A stretch of DNA of 64,000 bases from assembly GCA_963838385.1 (NCBI GenBank), contig CAWIRE010000006.1, positions 310,001-374,000 of the forward strand, written 5' to 3'. This document shows, one piece after another, positions 18,259-26,112 of this stretch. Numbering within the stretch: position 1 is the stretch's first letter; each line of letters begins with the position of its first letter. Source of the stretch: DAHUYF01 sp963838385 (lineage in GTDB: Bacteria; Pseudomonadota; Alphaproteobacteria; ATCC43930; CGMCC-115725). Under the pieces are notes generated by a model, which worked only from the letters and a program-made list of their open reading frames with translations, did no database searches and was not told where the DNA came from. Position numbers and translations under genes: made by a program.

Positions 18259-18672
18259 ATGGCGGAACGGCCGAAGATCGTGTTCGAGCTCGGTGGCACC
18301 TATGTGCAGCTCAAGGATGGCGGCGGCGCGGTGCAGGTGGAGGCCGGCAACGATTTCTGGGCGCGGCTGCCGGGACGATCGGAGCTCGGCGAAGGCCGGC
18401 TTCTCTGGACGACATCGCAGGTGCGCGACAGCGCCAATTGGGAAATGCACCCACAGGGCGAGGAAGTCATCTACCTGCTCTCCGGGGAGATCGATCTGGC
18501 GGTGCTGGCGGGCGATGCCGAGCGCGCCGTCACGCTGCGGCCGAACAATGCCTGCGTCGTGCCCCGGGGCGTGTGGCATCGCTTCATCGTGCAGAAGCCG
18601 GCGAGCATCCTCGCCATCACTCCTAGCCTCGGCACGCAACAGCGCCCGGTAGAGGCGAAACGGCAACCCTAG
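18259..18672 (+). CDS. cupin domain protein
   Basis: A 137-residue single-domain cupin. The first cupin motif is degenerate but visible around NWEMHPQGEEVIYLLSGEIDL (His, Gly-Glu-Glu, then the Gly turn), and the second is PNNACVVPRGVWHRFIV with its terminal histidine. Metal ligands would be the two histidines and the glutamate; the substrate cannot be read from sequence. It begins 16 bases after dnaE and could be co-transcribed with it, but there is no evident functional link to replication. Confidence 0.8.
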   Translation: MAERPKIVFELGGTYVQLKDGGGAVQVEAGNDFWARLPGRSELGEGRLLWTTSQVRDSANWEMHPQGEEVIYLLSGEIDLAVLAGDAERAVTLRPNNACVVPRGVWHRFIVQKPASILAITPSLGTQQRPVEAKRQP

Positions 18673-18878
18673 GTAAATCGCTAGACTTGCGGTAATCCCG
18701 CATGGGACCAGGAAAAGAGCTCGATCTCCCGCCTTTCTCCTAGTCTTCCGGCTTTTTAAGAGAATGCCGAGCGATTTGTGGCGCTTCGGTTCTATTTATT
18801 GGAAAACAGTAAGGTTTCCCGGCTAGGCTGCGCGTCCTCGACAAAGTTCGCCGGGCCGCTGCCCGCGAGGGATCAAGG

Positions 18879-19667
18879 ATGCCGGACGATCAGATCACGG
18901 ACGCCAAGGATTTGGTGAAGCGGGTCGCCGATTTCGGCGACGAGCTGAAGGAGCGGCGGCGCTTCGAGCGCAAGAAGCTGCTCTGGGCCGCGACGGTAGA
19001 AGTGCGCGGCCAGCGCTTCGAAGGCATGATCGTTGATCTCTCGGCCGGCGGTGCGCGCATCAAGTTCGACGCTCCGGTTGCCACCGGCGACGAGCTCACG
19101 CTGATGCTGAAGCAGCTCGACGAACTCGGCGCCAAGGTGGTCTGGCAGCGCGAAGGCGAGGCCGGGCTGCAGTTCCTCCTCGCGCCCGATGAGGTGGCGG
19201 CACGGATCCAGCAGGGCCTGCCCGCCGCTGCCGCGGCTGACGAGACGGCCAAGCCTGCCGCCCAGGCGCCCGAGAAGCCGCTCATGGCGAAGGCCGCCAT
19301 GGCGGCCGCGCCTGAAGCGTCCCAGCCACCCGTCCGCTCGGCCGCCCGTCGTCTGCGCCAGCGCTTCCTGGCTTTCGTTGCTCTCGGCCTGGCGGCTGCT
19401 GCCCTGGTCATCGGCGGCGGCAGGGTGTTGACGGATTGGCGGCACGCGGGGCCGCCGCCGGCCCTGGCGCTCACCGCCGGTGCCAGCGACCAGCGCAGCT
19501 GCTCCAACCTCATGGGCCGGGTCAACGGCTCGTCCAATCAGGTCGATTTCAGCTTGAACGTCGCTTCAGCCGTGCAGGCCAAGTGCCTGGACGTTCACCA
19601 TCTTGGCCCTACGGACAGCGATCCGCGCGAAGGCATGGTACGGGCCGCCAAACGGCCCATCCAGTAG
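18879..19667 (+). CDS. membrane-anchored PilZ domain protein
   Basis: A 262-residue protein with three parts. The N-terminal PilZ domain (about 25-115) has both cyclic-di-GMP-binding motifs: RRRFERKK (26-33) and DLSAGGARI (53-61). An Ala/Pro-rich linker (115-160) and one transmembrane helix (about 163-181) follow. The C-terminal region of about 75 residues holds two cysteines (208 and 236) and should be periplasmic if the PilZ domain is cytoplasmic. I do not know a named family with this architecture. The upstream 206 bases are AT-rich compared with the rest and probably hold its promoter. It precedes rpsB. Confidence 0.8.
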   Translation: MPDDQITDAKDLVKRVADFGDELKERRRFERKKLLWAATVEVRGQRFEGMIVDLSAGGARIKFDAPVATGDELTLMLKQLDELGAKVVWQREGEAGLQFLLAPDEVAARIQQGLPAAAAADETAKPAAQAPEKPLMAKAAMAAAPEASQPPVRSAARRLRQRFLAFVALGLAAAALVIGGGRVLTDWRHAGPPPALALTAGASDQRSCSNLMGRVNGSSNQVDFSLNVASAVQAKCLDVHHLGPTDSDPREGMVRAAKRPIQ

Positions 19668-19698
19668 GCGGCTCCGGCCCGACGCGGCCGGTTTGGGC

Positions 19699-19727
19699 TT
19701 GCCAAACGTCCTCCGGGGCCCTATTTA
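19699..19727 (+). promoter_or_regulatory. putative sigma-70-type promoter for rpsB-tsf
   Basis: TTGCCA (19699-19704) and TATTTA (19722-19727) are separated by exactly 17 bases, a good match to housekeeping promoter boxes. A start near 19734 would give a leader of about 115 nt before rpsB. The leader contains GC-rich complementary stretches but I recognise no known ribosomal-protein leader motif. Confidence 0.5.
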
Positions 19728-19848
19728 AGGGCGCTCTTAAGCAAACCTCACGCGGGGATGCGGCGGCTTTCGCCTCGGCGACGGCAGCTGCTCCGGTGTC
19801 GGCACCAGCCGATGATCCCCCGCGGCGGCCTAACCGGAGAAGGATGAC

Positions 19849-20640
<792 letters not shown>

Positions 20641-20661
20641 GCCGCGCCGCCGGGAGGAGCA

Positions 20662-20694
20662 GAACGGCGGCGGCTTCTGCCGCCGTTCTTTTAG
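20662..20694 (+). terminator. terminator/attenuator between rpsB and tsf
   Basis: GAACGGCGGC (20662-20671) pairs perfectly with GCCGCCGTTC (20679-20688) across a seven-base loop, and is followed by TTTTAG. This is a Rho-independent terminator in the 81-base rpsB-tsf spacer. It probably acts partially, so that S2 is made in excess over downstream products, since no clear new promoter is seen before tsf. Confidence 0.7.
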
Positions 20695-20721
20695 GGCAAC
20701 CGCGGGACAGAGGGAGATAGC

Positions 20722-21651
20722 ATGGCCGAGATCACCGCTGCGCTGGTCAAGGAGCTGCGCGAGAAGACCGGCGCCGGCATGATGGACTGCAAGCGCGCGC
20801 TGGGCGAGACGCAGGGCGATCTCGAGGGCGCGGTCGACTGGCTGCGCAAGAAGGGCTTGTCCGCCGCCGCCAAGAAGGCGGGCCGCGTCGCGGCCGAGGG
20901 GCTGGTCGGCGTCGCCACGCGCGGCCGGCGCGGCGCCGTGGTCGAGGTCAACGCCGAGACCGACTTCGTCGCCCGCAACGATACCTTCCAGCAGTTCGTG
21001 CGCACCGTGACCGAGCTGGCTCTCGACACCGGCGACGACATCGAAGCGCTCAAGGCGGCGGCGTTCCCGGGCAGCGGGCGCACGGTCGCCGAAGAGCTCA
21101 CCCATATGATCGCGACGATCGGCGAGAACATGGCGCTGCGCCGGGCGCGGCGGCTCGAGGTCAAGAACGGCATCGTGCTCTCCTACGTGCACAATGCGCT
21201 GGCCCCGGGCCTGGGCAAGATCGGCGTGCTGGTGGCGCTGGAATTGACGGGAGAGGGCGAGAAGCTGGGGGCGCTGGGCAAGCAGCTCGCCATGCATGTG
21301 GCGGCGGCCAAGCCCGACTATCTCGACGTCGCCTCGGTCGATGCCGCGGCGCTGGAGCGCGAGCGCGACGTGCTGCGCGAGCAGTCGCGTGCCAGCGGCA
21401 AGCCGGAGGCGATCGTCGAGAAGATGGTCGAGGGCAGGCTGCGCAAGTTCTACGAGGACGTGGTGCTGCTGGAGCAGGTCTACGTCATCGATGGCGAGCG
21501 CCGGGTCGGCAAGGTGATCGAGGCCGCGGCCAAGGATCTCGGCGCCGCCGTGACGGTGGCGGGGTTCGCCCGATTCGCGCTCGGCGAGGGCATCGCCCGC
21601 GAGCAGGGCGATTTCGCGGCCGAGGTGGCGGCTGCGGTCAAGCCGAGGTAG
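20722..21651 (+). CDS. tsf: translation elongation factor Ts
   Basis: A 309-residue guanine nucleotide exchange factor for EF-Tu. The UBA-like N-terminal domain contains VKELREKTGAGMMDCKRALGE, the core begins with EVNAETDFVARNDTFQ (the TDFVARN contact with EF-Tu), and a coiled-coil dimerisation region follows. The start has a GGGAGA ribosome-binding site at the right distance. It lies between the attenuator after rpsB and pyrH. Confidence 0.97.
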   Translation: MAEITAALVKELREKTGAGMMDCKRALGETQGDLEGAVDWLRKKGLSAAAKKAGRVAAEGLVGVATRGRRGAVVEVNAETDFVARNDTFQQFVRTVTELALDTGDDIEALKAAAFPGSGRTVAEELTHMIATIGENMALRRARRLEVKNGIVLSYVHNALAPGLGKIGVLVALELTGEGEKLGALGKQLAMHVAAAKPDYLDVASVDAAALERERDVLREQSRASGKPEAIVEKMVEGRLRKFYEDVVLLEQVYVIDGERRVGKVIEAAAKDLGAAVTVAGFARFALGEGIAREQGDFAAEVAAAVKPR

Positions 21652-21724
21652 GAGCCTGCCGGCGGTGGAAGACGAAGGCGGGCGCATCGTGTATCATGGC
21701 CGGGCCATTACAGCTTAAAGCGCC

Positions 21725-22462
21725 ATGTCAGAGGACCCCATCCACCGCTCGGCCGCCCGCTATCGCCGCGTCCTGCTGAAGCTCTCGGGCGAGGCGCTGA
21801 TGGGCGATCAGGGGCACGGCCTCGATCCCAAGATCATCGCGCGCATCGCCGCCGAAGTGAAATCGGTGCACGGGCTCGGCGTCGAGATCTGCCTCGTGAT
21901 CGGCGGCGGCAACATCTTCCGCGGGCTCGCCGGCGCGGCGCAGGGCATGGAGCGGGCGACCGCCGACTACATGGGAATGCTCGCCACCGTCATCAATTCG
22001 CTGGCGGTGCAGAGCGCGCTGGAGCGCCAGGGCGTGGTGACCCGCGTGCTCTCGGCGATCAGCATGCAGGCGGTGTGCGAGCCCTATATCCGCCGCCGCG
22101 CCATCCGCCACATGGAGAAGGGCAGGGTGGTCATCTTCGCCGCCGGCACCGGCAACCCGTTCTTCACCACCGACACCGCCGCCGCGCTCAGGGCCTCGGA
22201 GATGGATTGCGACGCGCTGCTCAAGGCGACCAAGGTCGACGGCGTCTATTCCGCCGATCCGCACAAGGATCCCAAGGCGGAGCGCTACGAGCGGCTCAGC
22301 TATCTCGATGTGCTGTCGCGGGACCTCGAGGTCATGGACGCGGCGGCGATCTCGCTCGCGCGCGAGAACAGCATCCCGATCCTGGTCTTTTCGATCCACA
22401 CCGACGGCGGCTTTGCCGACGTTGTCACCGGGCAGGGCCGCTTCACGATCATCACGGAGTGA
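21725..22462 (+). CDS. pyrH: UMP kinase
   Basis: A 245-residue amino-acid-kinase-family enzyme converting UMP to UDP with ATP. It shows RVLLKLSGEALMG at the phosphate site, VIGGGNIFRG, the MGMLATVINSLAVQSALE helix and GTGNPFFTTDTAAALRA before the ATP-binding end with KATKVDGVYSADPHKDPKA. It is hexameric and regulated by GTP and UTP in known bacteria. It follows tsf after 73 bases and precedes frr by ten bases. Confidence 0.97.
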   Translation: MSEDPIHRSAARYRRVLLKLSGEALMGDQGHGLDPKIIARIAAEVKSVHGLGVEICLVIGGGNIFRGLAGAAQGMERATADYMGMLATVINSLAVQSALERQGVVTRVLSAISMQAVCEPYIRRRAIRHMEKGRVVIFAAGTGNPFFTTDTAAALRASEMDCDALLKATKVDGVYSADPHKDPKAERYERLSYLDVLSRDLEVMDAAAISLARENSIPILVFSIHTDGGFADVVTGQGRFTIITE

Positions 22463-22472
22463 GAGTGGAGGC

Positions 22473-23033
22473 ATGAGCGAAGAGCAGATCATCAGGGACC
22501 TTCGGCGCCGGATGGACGGCGCGCTCGAGGTCCTGCGCAAGGAGTTCGCGGGGCTGCGCACCGGCCGGGCTTCCGCCAGCATGCTCGATCCGGTGGCGGT
22601 CGAGGCCTATGGCAACACCCTTCCGCTCACCCAGGTCGGCACGGTGAGCGTGCCCGAGCCCCGGCTCATCATCGTGCAGGTCTGGGACCGCGGCAACGTC
22701 AAGGCCGCGGAGAAGGCCATCCGCGAGGCGGGGCTCGGCCTCAACCCGCAGACCGAGGGCCAGACCATCCGCGTCCCGATCCCCGATCTGAACGAGGAGC
22801 GGCGCAAGGAGCTCACCAAGGTCGCGGCGAAATACGCCGAGCAGGGGCGCGTTTCCGTGCGCAACGTGCGGCGCGACGGCATGGACCTGCTGAAGAAGCA
22901 GGAGAAGGATCACAAGATCACCCAGGACGAGCACCGCAAGCTCGACAAGGAGATCCAGACGCTCACCGACGACACGATCAAGAAGATCGACGGGCTTCTC
23001 GCCCAGAAGGACAAGGAAATTCTTCAGGTTTGA
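22473..23033 (+). CDS. frr: ribosome recycling factor
   Basis: A 186-residue tRNA-mimic protein that, with EF-G, splits post-termination ribosomes. Conserved elements are LRTGRASASMLDPVAVEAYG, a three-helix bundle and the C-terminal NVRRDGMDLLKKQEKDHKITQDE. The ATG has GGAGG seven bases upstream; a longer open frame upstream overlaps pyrH and is not used. Its stop TGA overlaps a possible TTG start of uppS, but an ATG nine bases on is more likely. Confidence 0.97.
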   Translation: MSEEQIIRDLRRRMDGALEVLRKEFAGLRTGRASASMLDPVAVEAYGNTLPLTQVGTVSVPEPRLIIVQVWDRGNVKAAEKAIREAGLGLNPQTEGQTIRVPIPDLNEERRKELTKVAAKYAEQGRVSVRNVRRDGMDLLKKQEKDHKITQDEHRKLDKEIQTLTDDTIKKIDGLLAQKDKEILQV

Positions 23034-23038
23034 GCGCC

Positions 23039-23770
23039 ATGGAGACCGTCGCGACCGTCCCGCCGCCGCCCGCGCATGTCGCCATCATCATGGATGGCAA
23101 TGGGCGCTGGGCGAAGTTGCGCGGCCTGCCGCGGATCGCCGGGCATCGCCGCGGCGCCGAGGCGGTACGGCGCACGGTGGAGGCGGCGGCGGAGTTCGGC
23201 ATCTCCTATCTCACCCTGTTCGGCTTCTCCTCCGAGAACTGGAAACGGCCGGTCGGCGAGGTCGACGATCTCATGGGGCTGCTGCGCCACTATATCCGCG
23301 CCGAGATCGCCGAGCTCCACGCCCAGGGCGTGCGCCTGCGCATCATCGGCGAGCGCCGGCGCCTGGCGCCGGACATCGTCACCCTCATCGACAAGGCCGA
23401 GGCGCTCACCGGCGGCAATGGCGGGCTGCGGCTGACCATCGCGCTCTCCTATGGCGGCCGCGCCGAGATCGCCGCCGCCGCCCGGGCCATCGCGCAGGCG
23501 GCGGCGCAGGGCCGGCTGGCGCCCGATGAGGTCGACGAGGCGGCGTTCGCGCGCCACCTGTTCACCGCCGACATGCCCGATCCCGACCTCCTCATCCGCA
23601 CCAGCGGCGAGCAGCGCATCAGCAACTTCCTGCTGTGGCAGAGCGCCTATGCCGAGCTCGTGTTCACCGACACGCTGTGGCCCGATTTCGGCAAGGCCGA
23701 TCTCGAGAACGCGCTGCGCGACTTTCACGGCCGCGATCGCCGCTACGGCACCTCCGTTGGAACGCGCTAG
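23039..23770 (+). CDS. uppS: undecaprenyl (polyprenyl) diphosphate synthase
   Basis: A 243-residue cis-prenyltransferase that extends farnesyl diphosphate with isopentenyl diphosphate to make the lipid carrier for cell-wall synthesis. It has HVAIIMDGNGRWAK (catalytic Asp19), GHRRGAEAVR, SSENWKRP, and the C-terminal RTSGEQRISNFLLWQSAYAEL. A TTG at 23030 could add three residues. The TAG stop codon (23768-23770) lies inside the left terminal repeat of the palindromic element that starts at 23767. Confidence 0.96.
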   Translation: METVATVPPPPAHVAIIMDGNGRWAKLRGLPRIAGHRRGAEAVRRTVEAAAEFGISYLTLFGFSSENWKRPVGEVDDLMGLLRHYIRAEIAELHAQGVRLRIIGERRRLAPDIVTLIDKAEALTGGNGGLRLTIALSYGGRAEIAAAARAIAQAAAQGRLAPDEVDEAAFARHLFTADMPDPDLLIRTSGEQRISNFLLWQSAYAELVFTDTLWPDFGKADLENALRDFHGRDRRYGTSVGTR

Positions 23771-24037
23771 GAGCCTGTCTGGGAAATGGCATGGGTCTGC
23801 GTTGCACGAGGACGGGGCGATGTTAGGAGCGAGGCCGCAGGCGATGCGGCGCATCGCCAAGGCCGAGCGACGCGGCAGCGCCCCGTCCTCGTGCAACCCG
23901 CAGGGACATCGTCCTTTGCCGCCCGGACGTCGTCGCTCGTCGCTCACGATGCTACCGCATCGCAGCGCTCCTCGCTCCTAGCCGGACGACAAAGGACGAT
24001 GTCGCAGACCCATGCCATTTCCCAGACAGGCTCCTAG
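23767..24037. mobile_element. 271-bp palindromic MITE-like element at uppS/cdsA junction
   Basis: A perfect 35-bp terminal inverted repeat spans 23767-23801 and 24003-24037, starting CTAGGAGCCTGTCTGGGAAA and ending with its complement. Inside are further inverted pairs: a perfect 18-bp one (23802-23819 with 23879-23896), a 22-bp one with two mismatches whose perfect 14-bp outer part is 23905-23918 with 23990-24003, and a looser TAGGAGCGAGG pair. The element has no open frame of its own. The CTAG ends and the GAGCCTGTCTG terminus suggest a non-autonomous relative of an IS5-type element; this is inference. It holds the uppS stop codon and the cdsA start codon. Confidence 0.85.
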
Positions 24038-24839
24038 GGCGAACCCGCTGCTGCTGCGCATCGCTTCGGCGGTGGTGCTGGCGCCGCTGGCGCTGGCGGC
24101 GGTCTGGGCCGGCGGTCGCTGGATCCTGATGATGGTGCTGCTGGCCGCCGCGCTGATGGGCGCGGAGTGGGCGGGTCTCGCGGCGCGCGGCCGCTTCGGC
24201 GCGACCGCCGCCCTCATCCCGATGACGGGACTGGCCGCCACCGCGGCGCTGGGGCTCGGCGCCGGCCCGGGCATTGCCTGCCTCATCGCCGTGCTGGGCG
24301 CGCTGCTGGTGCTGGGTGCCGGGCTCGTCGCGGGCAAGGGCGAGCCGCTCTGGGCAGCGGCGGGGACGCTGTGGATCACGCTCGGCGCCACCGGGTTCCT
24401 CGGCCTGGCCATTCTCCCCGAAAAAGTGCACGAAACCGTTCTTTGGCTTCTGGCAACCGTCTGGGCCAACGACATCGCGGCCTATGGCGTCGGCCGGGCG
24501 ATCGGCGGGCCCAAGCTGGCGCGGCGTCTCAGCCCCAACAAGACCTGGGCCGGCTTCGCCGGCGGGGTGGCGGCGGCGGGGCTGGTGGGCGCGCTCGCCG
24601 CCCTGGCCGTGGGCACCGGCGCCCTCCCGGTGATCGGCATGAGCCTGCTGTTGGGCGTCGCGGGGCAGCTGGGCGATCTTGCGGAGTCCTGGGCCAAGCG
24701 CCATTTCGGGGTAAAGGATTCGGGCCGTCTGATCCCCGGGCATGGCGGCCTGCTCGACCGTGTCGACGGGCTGCTGGCGGCGTCCGTGCTGGCCGGGGCG
24801 GCCACCCTGGCCGCCGGTCGCACGCCTTTGCTATGGTGA
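24012..24839 (+). CDS. cdsA: phosphatidate cytidylyltransferase
   Basis: A 275-residue polytopic inner-membrane enzyme making CDP-diacylglycerol from phosphatidic acid and CTP. The C-terminal signature SWAKRHFGVKDSGRLIPGHGGLLDRVDG is complete and about seven membrane helices are seen. The only ATG in frame (24012) lies inside the right terminal repeat of the inserted element, so the first eight residues (MPFPRQAP) are element-encoded, and no good ribosome-binding site is at the usual distance. Without the element the frame would join a TTG overlapping the uppS end (L-E-R-A-R-A-N-P), probably the ancestral start. Confidence 0.92.
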   Translation: MPFPRQAPRANPLLLRIASAVVLAPLALAAVWAGGRWILMMVLLAAALMGAEWAGLAARGRFGATAALIPMTGLAATAALGLGAGPGIACLIAVLGALLVLGAGLVAGKGEPLWAAAGTLWITLGATGFLGLAILPEKVHETVLWLLATVWANDIAAYGVGRAIGGPKLARRLSPNKTWAGFAGGVAAAGLVGALAALAVGTGALPVIGMSLLLGVAGQLGDLAESWAKRHFGVKDSGRLIPGHGGLLDRVDGLLAASVLAGAATLAAGRTPLLW

Positions 24840-24934
24840 AGGGGCCGTCATCTCCACATTGTTGACAAAAAGCGCGTACACTCTCGTTTCGCTCTCTGCG
24901 GCGCAGGCTTTCGGGAAAGGACGGATCTCTGCTC

Positions 24935-26053
24935 ATGGCTTGGTTGACAGGCGGCATCGGTCATCTCATCGCTTTCCTGTTCGTCCTCACCGTGCTCGTC
25001 TTCGTGCACGAGCTCGGCCACTATTTGGTGGCGCGGCGCAACCGCGTGCGGATCGAGACCTTCTCGATCGGCTTCGGTCCCGAGCTCTTCGGCTGGAACG
25101 ACCGCGCCGGCACGCGCTGGAAGGTCAGCGCCATCCCGCTGGGCGGCTACGTCAAGATGTTCGGCGACGCCGATCCCGCCTCGCTCCCGGGGGAGCATCT
25201 GCGCGACATGACCGAGGCGGAGAAGGCGGTTTCCTTCCACCACAAGCGCCTGTGGCAGCGCGTGGCGGTGGTGTCGGCGGGACCGATCGCCAATTTCGTG
25301 CTGGCGGTGCTGCTGCTCACGGTCATCATCGCGGTGCGCGGCGAGCAAGTCTCGCCGCCCGATGTCGGCCAGGTGCTGCCGGGTAGCGCCGCCGAGGCGG
25401 CCGGCATCAAGCCCGGCGACGTCATCGCCGCCATCGACGGCCAGCCGATCGACCGCTTCGAGACCATTCAGCGCATCGTCGAGACCAACACCGGCACGCC
25501 GCTCGAGCTGACGGTGAAGCGCGGCGAGCGCGAGTTCGACCTGCGCGTCACGCCCAAGGTGGTCACCGAGACGGATCGTCTGGGCTTCATCCACCACATC
25601 GCGCGACTCGGGATCGGGCGCAAAGGGGTGGATTTCGTCCGGCGCAATCCCATCGCCTCGGTCTGGTATGCCGCCAACGAATCCTGGTATCTCACCACCG
25701 GCACGCTCAAGGCGGTATGGCAGATGATCATCGGCCTGCGCTCGAGCGACGAGCTGAGCGGCCCCATCGGCATCTTCCAGCTCTCCGGGGCGGTGGCGCA
25801 GGAAGGCCTCATCCCGCTGCTGGGATTTGCCGCCGTGTTGTCGATCAATCTCGGCCTCATCAACCTCTTCCCTATCCCCGTCCTTGACGGCGGTCATCTG
25901 CTGTTCTATGCCGCTGAAGCCATACGTGGAAAACCGCTCAGTCAACGCGCGCAGGAGTATGGGTTTCGGTTCGGCTTGGCCTTGGTGCTCATGCTGATGG
26001 TGTTCGCCACCTGGAACGACCTGGTGCGGATTTCCAAGACCTGGAGTTCATAA
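24935..26053 (+). CDS. rseP: RIP metalloprotease RseP
   Basis: A 372-residue site-2 protease that cleaves anti-sigma factors and signal-peptide remnants within the membrane. The zinc motif HELGH is at residues 25-29 in helix 1, the third ligand is Asp318 in IPVLDGGHLL, and a PDZ domain spans about residues 110-200 (PGDVIAAIDGQPIDRF). Only one PDZ domain is evident, versus two in E. coli. It follows cdsA after 95 bases; the dxr gene that commonly lies between them is absent. Confidence 0.95.
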   Translation: MAWLTGGIGHLIAFLFVLTVLVFVHELGHYLVARRNRVRIETFSIGFGPELFGWNDRAGTRWKVSAIPLGGYVKMFGDADPASLPGEHLRDMTEAEKAVSFHHKRLWQRVAVVSAGPIANFVLAVLLLTVIIAVRGEQVSPPDVGQVLPGSAAEAAGIKPGDVIAAIDGQPIDRFETIQRIVETNTGTPLELTVKRGEREFDLRVTPKVVTETDRLGFIHHIARLGIGRKGVDFVRRNPIASVWYAANESWYLTTGTLKAVWQMIIGLRSSDELSGPIGIFQLSGAVAQEGLIPLLGFAAVLSINLGLINLFPIPVLDGGHLLFYAAEAIRGKPLSQRAQEYGFRFGLALVLMLMVFATWNDLVRISKTWSS

Positions 26054-26112
26054 CAGACGCAGGGGCGACCGAGGCGGGGGCAGTCGAGAGCGTTTCGCAG
26101 GCGGGGGAAGTA

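Noticed and set aside
14301..18299. A 1332-codon open frame antisense to dnaE
   Set aside because: It is the third-position GC shadow of dnaE; only its last 104 codons (the YciI-like gene) have protein-like content.
23786..24037. Short open frames across the palindromic element
   Set aside because: They follow the inverted repeats, overlap uppS or cdsA ends, and lack start signals; the element appears non-coding.
24863..24890. TTGACA followed by TACACT between cdsA and rseP as a promoter
   Set aside because: Only nine bases separate the boxes, far from the 16-18 needed; no other spacing gives a good pair.
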